From the NCBI GenBank assembly GCA_964549495.1, contig CAZJWJ010000023.1:1-61749 (forward strand): a stretch of 61,749 nt of DNA, given 5' to 3'. The position numbers and the translations under genes are program-made. The notes under the pieces were generated by a model, which was not told where the DNA came from, did not search any database, and worked only from the letters and a program-made list of their open reading frames with translations. Shown in pieces: positions 53,418 to 61,749 of the stretch. Within the stretch, counting starts at the first letter, position 1, and the number at the start of each line of letters is the position of its first letter. Source of the DNA: JACKBJ01 sp964549495 (GTDB lineage: Bacteria; Chloroflexota; Anaerolineae; Epilineales; Epilineaceae).

Positions 53418-54178
53418 CAAGCGGCCCGTCGATCCAGAAGAAGAAGGCGAGCGGCTCGGCACTCGAGGACCGGACCATCCTGGTCGTCGACGACGAGCCG
53501 CGCATCGTGCGCTTCGTCCAGCTGCACTTCGAGATGAAGGGCGCGCGGGTGATCGGGGCCAGTTCGGGCAGCGAGGGCCTGGAGATGATCCGCGAGCAGC
53601 TACCCGACCTGGTGGTGTTGGACGTGAACATGCCGGGCATGGACGGCTTCGAAACCCTGGCCGAGCTGCGCCGGATCAGCGAGGTTCCGGTGATCATGCT
53701 CACCGTGCAGGCCGGCGAGCAGGACCGCATCCGCGGCCTCGATCTGGGCGCCGACGACTACCTGGCCAAGCCCTTCAGCCCGGCCGAGCTGGTCAGCCGG
53801 GCCCAGGCGGTGCTGCGCCGCGTGCAGGCGCCGGCCTCGGGCGCGCTGGTGGAAGTGGACCAGGGCCTGCAGATCGATTTCGCGGCCCACGAGGCCATCG
53901 CCGGCGGCGAGCGGGTCAAGCTGCGGCCGACCGAATGGCGCCTGCTCTACCACCTGGTCAAGAACGCCGGCTGGTTGATGACCCACGAGCTCATCCTGAC
54001 CAAGGTCTGGGGACCCGAGTACGTGGGCCAGGACAACTACGTCCGCCTCTACGTCACCTACCTGCGCAAGAAGATCGAGCCCGATCCCTCCAATCCGCGC
54101 TACATCCTGACCGAGCGCGGCGTGGGCTACCGCTTCGTCGACTTCGAGGGCAAGCACCAGGTGCCCGACGAGTCTTGA
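53414..54178 (+). CDS. OmpR/PhoB-family response regulator
   Basis: The 254-residue protein has a receiver domain with the acidic pair 'DDE' at 26-28, phospho-acceptor Asp70 in 'LVVLDVNMPGMDGFE' and the Lys of 'GADDYLAKPF'. A winged-helix DNA-binding domain (about 150-245) follows, with 'LRPTEWRLLYHLVKNAG' and 'YVRLYVTYLRKKIEPDPSNPRYI'. Members bind direct repeats spaced by one helical turn, usually just upstream of -35. The promoters of clpB, dnaJ and hsp20 carry such repeats, and hsp20 is the next gene, convergent. I therefore propose it as their candidate regulator; that link is inference only. Confidence 0.93.
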   Translation: MTSGPSIQKKKASGSALEDRTILVVDDEPRIVRFVQLHFEMKGARVIGASSGSEGLEMIREQLPDLVVLDVNMPGMDGFETLAELRRISEVPVIMLTVQAGEQDRIRGLDLGADDYLAKPFSPAELVSRAQAVLRRVQAPASGALVEVDQGLQIDFAAHEAIAGGERVKLRPTEWRLLYHLVKNAGWLMTHELILTKVWGPEYVGQDNYVRLYVTYLRKKIEPDPSNPRYILTERGVGYRFVDFEGKHQVPDES

Positions 54179-54289
54179 GGTGGTGTCCCGAGAGGGGCGG
54201 GCGCCCGCGAGGCAGGTCGAAGCAAGGGGTCGCCGAGATTCACGGGACGGGACTCGCGGCATGGCGACCATCGGCGGATCACGAAACGC

Positions 54290-54313
54290 GACCGGCGTGC
54301 TGGCACGCCGGTC
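54290..54313. terminator. Bidirectional terminator between response regulator and hsp20
   Basis: GACCGGCGTGC-TG-GCACGCCGGTC is a perfect 11-bp stem, flanked outside by AACG/CGTT. A T-rich stretch follows on the plus strand. Confidence 0.7.
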
Positions 54314-54378
54314 ACGTTCTCTTTCGGGTCGCCGCGATGGCGCCAAGCAGGCGTTCTCGCGGCGGGCTCCGATCGTCT

Positions 54379-54828
54379 CTAGTTGGCCAGGATCTCGATC
54401 TTGCGGGGCTTGACGGCCTCGCTCTTGGGCAGGCGCAGGGTCAGGATGCCGCGATCGAAGCGGGCCTCGACCTTGTCGACGTCGATGGGCGTCTGAAGGG
54501 CGAAGCGGCGCTTGAAGTCGCCGCGGCCGCGCTCGCGCAGCACCCAGGTCTTCTCGCTATCGCGGGCCGCGAAGCTGCCGGCCACCGTCAGGCTGTCCTT
54601 GTCGAAGGTGACGTCCACCTCATCGGGCGTCACGCCGGGCAGGGCGACCTCCAGGACCACCTCGTCCTCGTTCTCCCAGGCGTCGACGGCGGGGCGGATC
54701 TCGGTGCCCTGCTTGCCGTTGCCGGCCGTCCAGCCCTGGCCGAAGCCCTCGCCCATCAGGCGATCCATGGCCTCGCGCAGGGTCACGAAGTCGCGCATCG
54801 GCTCCCAAGTCGTCACTCGCGTGCTCAT
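54379..54828 (-). CDS. Hsp20/alpha-crystallin small heat shock protein
   Basis: The 149-residue protein has a short N-terminal arm, then an alpha-crystallin domain from about residue 45 to 140 ('VVLEVALPGVTPDEVDVTFD', 'LTVAGSFAARDSEKTWVLRERGRGDFKRRF' read in parts, and 'FDRGILTLRLPKSEAVKPRKIEI'). The I-x-I motif is 'KIEIL' at the end. It holds unfolding proteins as an ATP-independent chaperone. AGGAGG lies upstream of ATG 54828. Its promoter carries four direct repeats with an 11-bp period, two of them placed exactly as in clpB and dnaJ. Confidence 0.93.
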   Translation of the reverse strand: MSTRVTTWEPMRDFVTLREAMDRLMGEGFGQGWTAGNGKQGTEIRPAVDAWENEDEVVLEVALPGVTPDEVDVTFDKDSLTVAGSFAARDSEKTWVLRERGRGDFKRRFALQTPIDVDKVEARFDRGILTLRLPKSEAVKPRKIEILAN

Positions 54829-54917
54829 CTCTGTCTGTCCTCCTGTGGATCCAATCTCGTTCCGGCGTCGCGGGCGTTTCGCTCCCGAAGCGCCGGTCTT
54901 GCCTCATTGCGATCCGC

Positions 54918-54972
54918 AGTATGATCGCTGGCTGTTAGAGCCGCGCTAGGCGCGCGCTAGAGCAACGCTAGA
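54918..54972 (-). promoter_or_regulatory. hsp20 promoter with four 11-bp-period direct repeats
   Basis: On the minus strand the units TCTAGCG, TCTAGCG, CCTAGCG and TCTAACA start every 11 bp (plus-strand blocks at 54966, 54955, 54944 and 54933). The two upstream perfect units end exactly 31 nt before the -10 hexamer CATACT (54923-54918), as at clpB and dnaJ. The two extra units cover the -35 region. Confidence 0.82.
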
Positions 54973-55020
54973 TCGTCCGGAGAGGCGGTGGTCATCCGAG
55001 GATTGCGAGGAGTCCGCGGC

Positions 55021-55884
55021 TCAGGGCAGCTCGAAGCCGCGGGCGGTCAGCACCCGACCGGCTTCGGGACCGGCCAGGAAGTCTACGAAGGCCTGCGCGT
55101 CGCGCCGGTGCTCGGAGCCGGCTACGCGCGCAGCTTGGTAGACGGCGCGCTGGGTGACCGCCGGCGGCATGGCCATGCCGCTCAAGGTGCCGGCCACCAG
55201 GGGTGTCACGTCGGTGATGTAGACGATGCCCACGTCGGCCTGGCCCTGCATCAGGAGATCGACGACCGCCTTGACGTCGCCGGCCGGGCCGACCAGGTTG
55301 GGCTCGGCCTGCGGCCAGACATCCAGCTGGCCGAGCGCGGCGCGCGCCAGGCGGCCGGCCGGTAGCGCCTCCCGGGCCAGGGCGAGCCGCAACCCGGGCC
55401 GAGCCAGACCTGCGGGATCGACGATGGGCGGCGAGAGATCGGGCTGATGGAGCAAGGCCAGGCGGTTCTGCGCAAACTCGAAGCCTCCCTCGATCAGCCC
55501 TCGATCGGCCAAATCCGTCATGCGCTCCGCGTCGTCGAGGGCCAAGACGTCCACCGGCTCGCCCGCTTCGAGGCGCCGCGACAAGTCATCGGCGGCGCCG
55601 AACTCGAAGCTCAGGCGCGTGCGGGGATGCGAGGCTTCGAAGTCGGCCGCCATCGCGTGGAAGGCCTCGGTCAGCGAGGCCGAAGCGTAGACTCGCAACT
55701 CGGCCGGCTCGCCGCCCAGAGCATCCAGGGCCGAGCAGCCCGAGCCGGCCGCCGCCAGGAGCGCGATCGCCAGGAACGCGAGGCCGCGGTATCGGAAGCT
55801 CGAGATGGTTCGGGGAGTCCGGGATGGTCGGGAAGTCTGGGGCATGCGAGAGGTTTGGTGAGTTCCAGGCTGCTCCGTCTTCAT
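55021..55884 (-). CDS. ModA-like molybdate/tungstate-type binding lipoprotein, orphan
   Basis: The protein of about 287 residues has a long basic N-terminus, a lipoprotein signal ('LAIALLAAAGSGC'), and a periplasmic binding-protein fold. The ModA pattern includes 'LRVYASASLTEAFHAMAADFE', 'FEFGAADDLSRRLEAGEPVDVLALD', 'LALAREALPAGRLARAAL' and 'GQADVGIVYITDV'. ModA proteins bind molybdate or tungstate for uptake. No modB or modC lies in the window, so it depends on a transporter elsewhere or has another ligand. The start is uncertain: ATG 55884 lacks a ribosome binding site and gives about 30 residues before the signal; ATG 55845 is an alternative. Confidence 0.8.
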   Translation of the reverse strand: MKTEQPGTHQTSRMPQTSRPSRTPRTISSFRYRGLAFLAIALLAAAGSGCSALDALGGEPAELRVYASASLTEAFHAMAADFEASHPRTRLSFEFGAADDLSRRLEAGEPVDVLALDDAERMTDLADRGLIEGGFEFAQNRLALLHQPDLSPPIVDPAGLARPGLRLALAREALPAGRLARAALGQLDVWPQAEPNLVGPAGDVKAVVDLLMQGQADVGIVYITDVTPLVAGTLSGMAMPPAVTQRAVYQAARVAGSEHRRDAQAFVDFLAGPEAGRVLTARGFELP

Positions 55885-56071
55885 GTCGGGGAGGATATGC
55901 GCCCGGGGCCGCGGCGTCCAAGCCGGGAAGGCGTGGAACCTCCGGGCGTGGATCATCCGGGCTCGGATCGGTCGCGTTCCGAAGCGAACCTCGGCCGCGC
56001 GAAGGACAGCGCCCCGCCCCCTCGGCCATGGGCGCTGGCCGGCCGGCGGCGGCTAGAGCGGTTCACGGGGA

Positions 56072-56100
56072 CCGGGCAGTCGTGTATAATCCGCCGCTGC
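56072..56100 (+). promoter_or_regulatory. Promoter of the small lipoprotein gene
   Basis: TTCACG (56072-56077), 17-bp spacer, TATAAT (56095-56100), 66 bp before ATG 56167. Confidence 0.65.
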
Positions 56101-56166
56101 CCGCCACCGGCGCTGGCGCCCCATCTCCTTGTCCCCTGCACACTTGATTCCCGGGAGGGACGAAGC

Positions 56167-56703
56167 ATGATCCGTCACGCGACACCGAGGCTCGCCCTCC
56201 TGGTCGGCCTGGCATCCGGATTGCTGATGACCGGCTGCGGCGAGGAGCCCACCGCCACAGCGGAGCCCAGCCCCACGGCCGAAGCCATCGCGACCGAGCA
56301 GCCCAGCCCGGTTGCGCGCATGGAGCCCACCGCCACCGCCACGGTCGACCCCGCGGAGGAGCCGCTGGCCCCGGTGGGCAGCGAGGAGCTGGCGGGCATC
56401 GTCGTGCCGGCGGCGGCCGAGCTGGTCGACTTCGTCGAGGCCGGCGAGGAGACCGACGCCCGGGCCGACTACCGCATCGAGGTCGAGGGCGTGGACAGCG
56501 AGGTGCTCTACGAATGGTTCGTCACCCAGATGATGGAGCAGGGCTGGGGCGAGCCCGAAGATCGAGACGGCGCCTTGATCTTCCTGCACGAGACGGAGCT
56601 CGGGGCGCGCTTCGCCGATCTGGGCCAGAAGCGCACCGCCACGGTCATCTTCGACTTGACCGACGAGGTCGACTTCTCGATCCTGGCCGAAGCCCCGAAC
56701 TGA
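56167..56703 (+). CDS. Small lipoprotein, function unknown
   Basis: The 178-residue protein has a lipoprotein signal with lipobox 'LLMTGC', a Thr/Pro/Ala/Glu-rich tether (about 25-70) and a small alpha/beta domain with 'LVDFVEAGEETDARADYRIEVEG' read in parts and 'VLYEWFVTQMMEQGW'. The second phrase resembles the end of small domains in which a helix ends 'yl.~L...GW', as seen in lipoproteins of unknown function. GGAGGGAC precedes ATG 56167 and a good promoter lies upstream. It is followed after 45 bp by the 102-residue protein and may share its transcript. Confidence 0.75.
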   Translation: MIRHATPRLALLVGLASGLLMTGCGEEPTATAEPSPTAEAIATEQPSPVARMEPTATATVDPAEEPLAPVGSEELAGIVVPAAAELVDFVEAGEETDARADYRIEVEGVDSEVLYEWFVTQMMEQGWGEPEDRDGALIFLHETELGARFADLGQKRTATVIFDLTDEVDFSILAEAPN

Positions 56704-56748
56704 TCCCGGAAGCACCACCACCCGCGGCACCCTCAGGAAGCGCCTGGA

Positions 56749-57057
56749 ATGAAGGATCCCGGACCCCAAGAGCTGCTGGAGATCGTCTTCATCCCAGAGG
56801 GCGCCAGTCCGCCCGCGGCCGTACGCGCCTGGCAGGCGCGCAACGCCGATTGGCGCAAGCTGGTCGACGAGCGCATCGAATGCCCGGTCTGCGGGTTGGA
56901 GGTCCGCGCCATCGCCGATCGGGCGCTCCTGGACGAGGCCGGCATCCGCGATGCCCTGCGCGAGTACCGTGAAGTGCACCTGCGTGGCGCCTGCTCGGAT
57001 CATTGGTGGCCGACCCTGGAGTACTGGGCCTACGTCGAGAGTCAGTCCCGGCCCTGA
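56749..57057 (+). CDS. Small hypothetical protein with a CxxC pair
   Basis: The 102-residue protein contains 'IECPVCGLEV' with a CxxC pair near 44-47 and a later 'RGACSDHWW' with one more Cys and a His. That could bind a metal, but a full ligand set is not certain. No signal peptide or membrane segment is seen. It lies between the small lipoprotein gene and the tRNA-Leu gene. I do not recognise the family. Coding is supported by length, codon use like its neighbours and the absence of a better frame on either strand. Confidence 0.65.
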   Translation: MKDPGPQELLEIVFIPEGASPPAAVRAWQARNADWRKLVDERIECPVCGLEVRAIADRALLDEAGIRDALREYREVHLRGACSDHWWPTLEYWAYVESQSRP

Positions 57058-57110
57058 CGCGCCCGTCCGCGATCGAAGGGCCTTCGCACGCCCTTCGGCC
57101 GCGAGTCGCC

Positions 57111-57139
57111 TGGAAAGGCACCACCGGGCGCACTATAAT
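57111..57139 (+). promoter_or_regulatory. Promoter of tRNA-Leu and perhaps tig-clpP-clpX
   Basis: TGGAAA (57111-57116), 17-bp spacer, TATAAT (57134-57139), ending 16 bp before the tRNA. Confidence 0.6.
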
Positions 57140-57155
57140 GAGCGACCCCGGTCCG

Positions 57156-57241
57156 GGGGAAGTGGCGGAATTGGCAGACGCGCATGATTTAGGATCATGT
57201 GGGCATGGCCCGTGGGAGTTCGAGTCTCCCCTTCCCCACCA
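57156..57241 (+). tRNA. tRNA-Leu (anticodon UAG)
   Basis: Acceptor GGGGAAG pairs with CTTCCCC. The anticodon arm is CATGA-TTTAGGA-TCATG with anticodon TAG. A long class-II variable arm (TGGGC...GCCCG region) and the TTCGAGT T loop follow. Discriminator A and CCA (57239-57241) are encoded. The trigger factor start lies 41 nt downstream, so tRNA and mRNA are probably cotranscribed and processed. Confidence 0.95.
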
Positions 57242-57282
57242 TCGACTTGCGGCCGCCGGTGCCGCGCCAGGAGCATCCGACC

Positions 57283-58698
57283 TTGAAGTTGAAGATCGAG
57301 CGTGAACCCATCGAGCCTCGCCAGGTCAAGCTGACCGTCGAGGTCGACGCGGCCCGCCTCACCAGCGTGATGGAAGGCGTGGCCCGCGAACTGTCCAAGA
57401 AGTACAAAGTGCCGGGCTTCCGTCCCGGCAAGGCCCCGCTCAAGCGCATGGCCGCCGTGGTCGGCGAGGAGCCCATCCTCGAACAGGCGCTCGAGCAGCT
57501 GGGCCGGCAGGCCATGGCCGAGGCCATGCAGTCGGAGGGCACCCTGCCCGCGGCGCCGGTGGAGGTGAGGGTCAAGCAGGAGTCGCCGCCCATCTTCGAG
57601 GCGGTGATCCCCCTCGAGCCCGAGGTCGATCTGGGCGACTACCGCGCCCTGCGCATGGAGCGCGAGGAGCCGGCCGAGGTCGTCGAGGCCGATATCGACG
57701 AGCTCTTCGACCGACTGCGCGGCGACCTGGCCGAGTTGGTGCCCGTGCGGCGACCGGCCGAGGCCGAGGACGTGGTCACGCTATCGCTCGAGGCCCGGCG
57801 CGCGGTGGCCCTGACCGGCGACGACGCGCCGGTTCGCCAGCACGACGAGCTGCACATGGCCCTGACCGAGGAGGGCGAGGCCGCGGCCCGATTGCCGCCT
57901 GGTTTCGCCGACGAGATCATCGGGCTGGCGCCCGGTCAAACGCATATCTTCACCTTGACCTTGCCCGAGGATTGGCCGGAGGAAGCGCTGCGGGGCCGGC
58001 CCCTGCGCTACGAGGTGCAGGTGGCCGAAGTCTCGACCGTCGAGCTGCCCGAGATGGACGACGAGTTGGCGCGCAAGGTCAGCGACGAGCCCGACCTGGC
58101 TTCGCTGCGCGAGCGGGCGCGCGAGGACTTGGCCCTGCGCCGCCGGAATCAGGCACGCGAGGGATACCTGGAGGGCGTGCTCGACGCCCTGGTCGCCCGC
58201 GCGCGCATCGACTACCCGCCGGCGCTGCTCGAACACGAGACCCGCGACCTGGCCGCCGACCTTCGTGCGCGGGTCGAGCGCCAGGGCTTCGATTGGAAGC
58301 GCTGGCTCGAACTGCAGGAGAAGACCGAGGATCAACTCTGGGAGGAGTTGATCGCCGATGCCGAACGCCGGCTGCTGCGCGGTTTGGTGATGCAGCGCTT
58401 CGTGGATTTGGAGGGCCTGCATCTCGAGGAGTCGGAGCTGGACGCCGAGATGACGCGGCTGGAAGAACTGGTCTCGTCGATGCCGCGCAACCAGCGACCC
58501 GATCTCGAGGCCCTGCGCCGGGATACCGGCAACCGAATGCTGACCGGTCGGGCCATCGAGCGCCTGCTGGCCATCGCTTCGGGCGAGGCCGGCGAGAGCT
58601 CGGAGGACGAAGGCGAAGACCCGGCAGCGGAGTCGGATCCCGACCCGGCCAAAGCCGCCGCCTCCGCGGCGGCAACCCAAAGCGAGGAGACGGAGTGA
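57283..58698 (+). CDS. tig: Trigger factor
   Basis: The 471-residue ribosome-associated chaperone has the N-terminal ribosome-binding domain with the signature 'GFRPGKAP' near 45. A PPIase-like FKBP middle domain (about 165-245) includes 'EIIGLAPGQTHIFTLTLPEDW'. A helical C-terminal domain ends in an acidic low-complexity tail. The FKBP domain is diverged, so isomerase activity is uncertain. The start is TTG 57283 with AGGAG 9 nt upstream, since the usual MK-type N-terminus begins there; upstream codons lie inside the tRNA. The stop overlaps the clpP start. This tig-clpP-clpX order is common in bacteria. Confidence 0.93.
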   Translation: MKLKIEREPIEPRQVKLTVEVDAARLTSVMEGVARELSKKYKVPGFRPGKAPLKRMAAVVGEEPILEQALEQLGRQAMAEAMQSEGTLPAAPVEVRVKQESPPIFEAVIPLEPEVDLGDYRALRMEREEPAEVVEADIDELFDRLRGDLAELVPVRRPAEAEDVVTLSLEARRAVALTGDDAPVRQHDELHMALTEEGEAAARLPPGFADEIIGLAPGQTHIFTLTLPEDWPEEALRGRPLRYEVQVAEVSTVELPEMDDELARKVSDEPDLASLRERAREDLALRRRNQAREGYLEGVLDALVARARIDYPPALLEHETRDLAADLRARVERQGFDWKRWLELQEKTEDQLWEELIADAERRLLRGLVMQRFVDLEGLHLEESELDAEMTRLEELVSSMPRNQRPDLEALRRDTGNRMLTGRAIERLLAIASGEAGESSEDEGEDPAAESDPDPAKAAASAAATQSEETE

Positions 58699-59360
58699 TG
58701 AGCGAGTCCAGGGCCCTGCCCCCTCGAGCGGTGATGCCGATGGTCATCGAGACCACCGGCCGCGGCGAGCGGGCCTATGACATCTACAGCTTGCTCTTGC
58801 GCAATCGCATCATCTTCTTGGGAACGCCGATCAACGACCAGGTGGCCAACCTGATCGTGGCACAGCTGCTCTACCTGGACCGCGAGGACCCGAGCAAGGA
58901 CATCTCGCTCTACATCAACTCGCCCGGCGGTCTGGTCTACGGCGGCCTGGCCATCTACGATACCATGCAGCTGATCCGGGCCGACGTGCGGACCATCGCG
59001 GTGGGCGCCACGGCCTCGATGGGCACGGTGCTCTTGGCGGCCGGCGCCAAGGGCAAGCGCGCCGCGCTGCCCAACGCCACCATTCACCTGCACCCGGCCG
59101 GCGGCGGCGGGCAAGGCTACGCCCAGGACGTCGAGATCCAAGCCCGCGAGCTCTTGCGCATCAACAGCCGCTTGCACCGCATCCTGGCCCATCACACCCA
59201 GCAGAGCACCGAGCAGATCGCCAAGGACTTCGAACGCGACCGCTACATGACGGCGCCCGAGGCGGCCGACTACGGTCTGATCGACGAGGTGCTGCCCGGT
59301 CCGGAGGGGCTGGAGGCCGGCCCCACCGGCGCCGAGATCGATTTGAGCCTGGAGGACTAG
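58698..59360 (+). CDS. clpP: ATP-dependent Clp protease proteolytic subunit
   Basis: The 220-residue serine peptidase has 'INSPGGLVYGGLAIYDTM', nucleophile Ser in 'GATASMGTVLLAAG', a histidine in 'TIHLHPAGGGGQGYAQD' and the Asp of 'FERDRYMTAPEAADYGLID'. The His region departs from the usual M-I-H-Q-P pattern: alignment to the following Asp puts the second His of I-H-L-H-P in the catalytic place. The ATG (58698-58700) shares one base with the tig TGA. It forms the 14-mer protease chamber used with ClpX, encoded 3 bp downstream. Confidence 0.95.
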   Translation: MSESRALPPRAVMPMVIETTGRGERAYDIYSLLLRNRIIFLGTPINDQVANLIVAQLLYLDREDPSKDISLYINSPGGLVYGGLAIYDTMQLIRADVRTIAVGATASMGTVLLAAGAKGKRAALPNATIHLHPAGGGGQGYAQDVEIQARELLRINSRLHRILAHHTQQSTEQIAKDFERDRYMTAPEAADYGLIDEVLPGPEGLEAGPTGAEIDLSLED

Positions 59361-59363
59361 ACC

Positions 59364-60671
<1,308 letters not shown>

Positions 60672-60716
60672 GGGCGCGCCCTGAGCCTTCGTCAGACGGG
60701 ACGAAAGGCGTCACGC

Positions 60717-60744
60717 GGATGTCGGGACACGCGTCCCGACATCC
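60717..60744. terminator. Bidirectional terminator after clpX
   Basis: GGATGTCGGGAC (60717-60728) pairs perfectly with GTCCCGACATCC (60733-60744) over 12 bp, with a 4-nt loop, between convergent genes. Confidence 0.75.
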
Positions 60745-60747
60745 GAA

Positions 60748-61635
60748 TCAAGGCAGTTCGAGGAAGCAGGCGATGCCCTCGGCGATGCCGCGGGCCATCT
60801 CGTAGCGCAGATCGTCCAAGGCGGCGCGATCGTCCAGCAGGAAGCCCAGCTCGATGATGGCGGCCGGCGTCTCCAGCGCGATCTCGCGGAAGGCGTAATA
60901 GTTCCACATGTCGATGGTGATCGAGCCATCGTGGCGCGGGAGCAGGGTGGCCGCTTCGTAATGCGCATAGAGGCATTCGACCAGCCGGTCGTCCCGGACG
61001 GGGATGTTGCTGTCTCGCCATCGCGCCACCTTGAATCCGCTGGCGCCGGGGACGTCGCAGGAGTCGGCGTGCACCGAGACCAGGGCGTCGGCACGGTAGT
61101 TCTGCAGGGGCGGCGCCGGCCGGTCCGGGTGGTGCTCCGGCAGGATCTCGGCCTCCACGCCGCGGGCCTCTAGCAACACGGCCACGCGCTGGGCCACGTC
61201 GAGGGTCACGTCCACCTCGCGCAGCCCGTCACCGCAGACCGCTCCGGTGTCGTACTGCCAATGGCCGGCGACGATGCCGACCCGGCGAATCGCGTCGGCA
61301 TGCCCCACGCCGGTCGCGGACATGGCCGGCTTGTCGCCATCGCGGGCGTCGGCCCCACCCGTCGGCGAGTCGGTGGAATCCATCGAGTCCGCGGACGACG
61401 AGGAGAGCGCTGCCGGCCGGTCCCCCGCCGAGCCCGCCGTCTGCGCCTCCAGCGCGCCACCGGTGGAGCCCGCCTCCGTCGATCGCGTGGCGGCGGCGCG
61501 GCCGGCATCGGCCAGCGCCTGGCTGGCATCGCGATGGTCCCCCCGCATGCCGGTCAGCCCGAATAGGGCCAGCAAGCCGGCGGATAGGATGCCGAAGAGC
61601 AGCAGTTCGAGGAGGATGCGCGGTCGACCTTGCAT
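60748..61635 (-). CDS. N-acetylmuramoyl-L-alanine amidase (Amidase_3 type), membrane-anchored
   Basis: The protein of about 295 residues has one N-terminal membrane helix ('ILLELLLFGILSAGLLALFG'), a low-complexity Ser/Ala/Asp linker of about 75 residues, and a zinc amidase domain. Motifs are 'VGIVAGHWQYDTGAVCGDGLRE' (first zinc His and Glu), 'ADALVSVHADSC' (second zinc His) and 'PAAIIELGFLLDDRAAL' (catalytic Glu). These enzymes cut the bond between muramic acid and L-Ala in peptidoglycan, here on the outer face of the membrane. ATG 61635 is chosen; a TTG at 61671 would add 12 residues. Neither has a clear ribosome binding site. Confidence 0.88.
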   Translation of the reverse strand: MQGRPRILLELLLFGILSAGLLALFGLTGMRGDHRDASQALADAGRAAATRSTEAGSTGGALEAQTAGSAGDRPAALSSSSADSMDSTDSPTGGADARDGDKPAMSATGVGHADAIRRVGIVAGHWQYDTGAVCGDGLREVDVTLDVAQRVAVLLEARGVEAEILPEHHPDRPAPPLQNYRADALVSVHADSCDVPGASGFKVARWRDSNIPVRDDRLVECLYAHYEAATLLPRHDGSITIDMWNYYAFREIALETPAAIIELGFLLDDRAALDDLRYEMARGIAEGIACFLELP

Positions 61636-61705
61636 GGCCGGGATGCTAGGTCGGGCCCGGACATCGGTCAAACTCTCGCCTTAGGGCACGTCAAGCAGTC
61701 AACTA

Positions 61706-61749
61706 CTACCGGCTGAAAGCCGGTAGCTTGGTCGCCGACTGAAAGTCGG
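61706..61749. repeat. Two short GAA-loop hairpins at the window edge
   Basis: CTACCGGCT-GAA-AGCCGGTAG (61706-61726) and CCGACT-GAA-AGTCGG (61735-61749) are perfect hairpins with the same loop, 8 bp apart. This looks like a REP-type or IS200/IS605-end-like palindromic repeat cut by the window edge. Confidence 0.6.

Noticed and set aside
61690..61749. A possible start of a CRISPR array
   Set aside because: The two hairpins differ in stem sequence and are only 8 bp apart; there is no constant repeat-spacer pattern.

Overview
The window is a high-GC chromosomal segment, most likely from a Chloroflexota bacterium (inference). The grounds are Thr/Pro-rich linkers ending in an 'IFLP-LL' type strand on secreted proteins, LVIVD-repeat proteins, a GAAC-N4-GTTC type SOS box, many lipoproteins, and no outer-membrane or LPS genes. 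No phage, conjugative element, insertion sequence or CRISPR array is visible.

Layout. 1-5.6 kb: an SDR-like enzyme, remains of a PIN-domain gene and of an LVIVD gene, a one-chain E1 alpha/beta 2-oxoacid dehydrogenase and a DUF4344-type metallopeptidase. 5.7-10.2 kb: a secreted protein with a Thr-Pro stalk, then a two-gene unit that looks like a copper amine oxidase split into a lipoprotein N-domain and a secreted catalytic domain. 10.6-16.3 kb: a heterodimeric ABC exporter, a selenocysteine tRNA (selC), a TlpA-like thioredoxin and a SurA-N-like membrane protein. 16.4-21.6 kb: a secreted jelly-roll-like protein, an HTH/MazF toxin-antitoxin pair, another ABC exporter, ribosomal protein S20, and an SOS-box-controlled LexA-like fold without its catalytic residues. 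21.6-26.4 kb: a three-gene operon of large secreted proteins. 26.7-34.7 kb: a YfhO-flippase fusion, a SelW-like selenoprotein read through an in-frame UGA, and an FAD/Fe-S glycolate or lactate oxidase-type fusion. 34.9-41.7 kb: two tandem propeller-VWA paralogues and an LVIVD protein. 41.7-45.0 kb: an iron-type ABC importer. 45.4-54.8 kb: clpB, a cbpA-like dnaJ, a SulP transporter, a two-component system and hsp20. 55.0-61.6 kb: an orphan ModA-like protein, two small proteins, tRNA-Leu, tig-clpP-clpX and an amidase.

How the parts fit together. Proteostasis dominates the right half: clpB, dnaJ, hsp20, tig, clpP and clpX. The promoters of clpB, dnaJ and hsp20 share a direct repeat, TCTARCG-N4-TCTARCG, with an 11-bp period. 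It sits exactly 31 nt upstream of the -10 hexamer in all three, which points to a common transcriptional activator. The geometry is that of PhoB/OmpR-family sites, and a PhoB-type response regulator with a soluble histidine kinase lies next to hsp20. No HAIR or CIRCE operator is seen at these genes.

The selC tRNA and the SelW-like gene with a putative bSECIS hairpin together show that the organism decodes UGA as selenocysteine; selA, selB and selD are not in the window. Dispersed palindromes of about 120-145 bp, whose long arms differ in sequence but stay complementary, occur in three intergenic regions.
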